Both the position numbers and the translations under genes were made by a program. From Geminicoccus sp035556675 (GTDB taxonomy: Bacteria; Pseudomonadota; Alphaproteobacteria; Geminicoccales; Geminicoccaceae), in assembly GCF_035556675.1 (NCBI RefSeq), contig NZ_DATMFZ010000230.1, positions 1-15,202 on the forward strand: a stretch of 15,202 nucleotides of DNA. The letters run 5' to 3'. This document shows positions 14,993 through 15,202 of the stretch, in pieces (position 1 is the first letter of the stretch; every line of letters begins with the position of its first letter). A model generated the notes under the pieces. The model did not search any database, was not told the origin of the DNA, and saw only the letters and a program-made list of their open reading frames with translations.

Positions 14993-15109
14993 GTGGCAAA
15001 GATCACCGGCACGGTCGGTGACGGCCGGTTGTTCGGCACTTCCGGACGCGACACCATCCAGGGCCTAGAGGCTGTTATGGACCTGCTGTCAGTCGAGCGG
15101 CCTGCTTGA
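14993..15109 (+). pseudogene. N-terminus of an RTX calcium-binding protein, cut by an insertion element
   Basis: GTG at 14993 with GAGGGG upstream opens a frame reading MAKITGTVGDGRLFGTSGRD and then TIQGL. This is the usual beginning of RTX (hemolysin-type) repeat proteins, with units of the form G-T-x-G-D-x-x-L-x-G-T-S-G-x-D-T-I-x-G-L. An in-frame TGA (14978-14980) shows the start cannot lie further upstream. The RTX character stops after codon 25 (15067); the next 13 codons to TGA 15107-15109 are read from the element that begins there. RTX proteins are secreted by type I systems and bind Ca2+ through their glycine-rich nonapeptides. The gene is probably non-functional in this strain. Confidence 0.7.
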
Positions 15110-15202
15110 GCATGATGCAGGCGAAGGCGACGAGATGGAGATCGGCGAGGGTGCTGGCGTAGCGCTCGTAGTCCTTCACCAAGCGCCGGAAACGGGTCGC
15201 CC
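15068..15202 (-). mobile_element. Insertion sequence, IS5-like (one end; continues past the window)
   Basis: The left end is placed at about 15068, where the RTX reading frame loses its sense and sequence beginning GAGGCTGTTATGG starts, seven bases before the transposase stop codon. The TA or CTA just before it would suit the short target duplications of some IS5 groups. The other end, its inverted repeat and the target duplication lie outside the window, so the border is inferred. Confidence 0.6.
15075..15202 (-). CDS. IS5-family transposase, C-terminal fragment
   Basis: The last 42 codons of a transposase ending in TAA (15075-15077) and running off the right edge. The reverse-strand reading ATRFRRLVKDYERYASTLAD followed by LHLVAFACIMLKQAARL has the C-terminal pattern 'RLxKDYERxxxTLAxLHxVAFAxxML' that I know from IS5-family DDE transposases. 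The catalytic residues are outside the window. The group within IS5 is not determined. Confidence 0.7.
   Translation of the reverse strand, partial: ATRFRRLVKDYERYASTLADLHLVAFACIMLKQAARLTAGP

Overview
The window is high-GC DNA with strong GC bias at third codon positions. It reads as an alphaproteobacterial chromosome: the block FYDLN-acid protein / aroA / cmk / rpsA is typical of that class, and the Lrp, ABC-transporter and RTX fragments fit it. I cannot name the genus from sequence alone. The part up to about 11.87 kb is dense and ordinary. From the tRNA-Ala gene to the right edge it becomes gene-poor, with broken genes and mobile-element signs.

Left part (1-4.3 kb). A MalF/UgpA-type permease, cut by the left edge, overlaps the end of an extracellular solute-binding protein gene on the minus strand. 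A strong hairpin precedes the binding-protein gene. Further upstream on the same strand is a cystathionine beta-lyase-like PLP enzyme with a TTG start. A divergent gene encodes an SH3-like plus DUF2272 protein.

Catabolic module (4.3-7.3 kb). An Lrp/AsnC regulator (minus) is divergent from a diaminopropionate ammonia-lyase gene, which is coupled by a 4-bp overlap to an M20 amidohydrolase of the allantoate/N-carbamoyl-amino-acid type. A perfect 13-bp palindrome lies in the divergent region and is the natural candidate operator. The likely role is regulated breakdown of an amino acid or N-carbamoyl/ureido compound to ammonia and 2-oxo acid.

Core block (7.3-11.9 kb). aroA, cmk and rpsA run on the minus strand; aroA and cmk overlap by 4 bp, and rpsA follows after a 74-bp gap. 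A UUCG-loop hairpin separates rpsA from the convergent amidohydrolase gene. Divergent from aroA is a FYDLN-acid zinc-ribbon protein, followed by tRNA-Ala(GGC) with a recognisable promoter.

Accessory block (11.87-15.2 kb). After about 700 bp without a convincing gene comes a two-gene unit: a 64-aa protein coupled by a 4-bp overlap to a nucleotidyltransferase-fold protein with the GG...DxD...D catalytic signature, which looks like a toxin-antitoxin or abortive-infection pair. Then come a 5'-truncated gene remnant, an excisionase-like HTH protein, a gene whose coding signal passes through all three frames (a decayed gene), and the first 25 codons of an RTX calcium-binding protein gene that appears to be cut by an IS5-like element leaving at the right edge. 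The tRNA gene, the excisionase without an integrase, the decayed genes and the IS together suggest an eroding genomic island.
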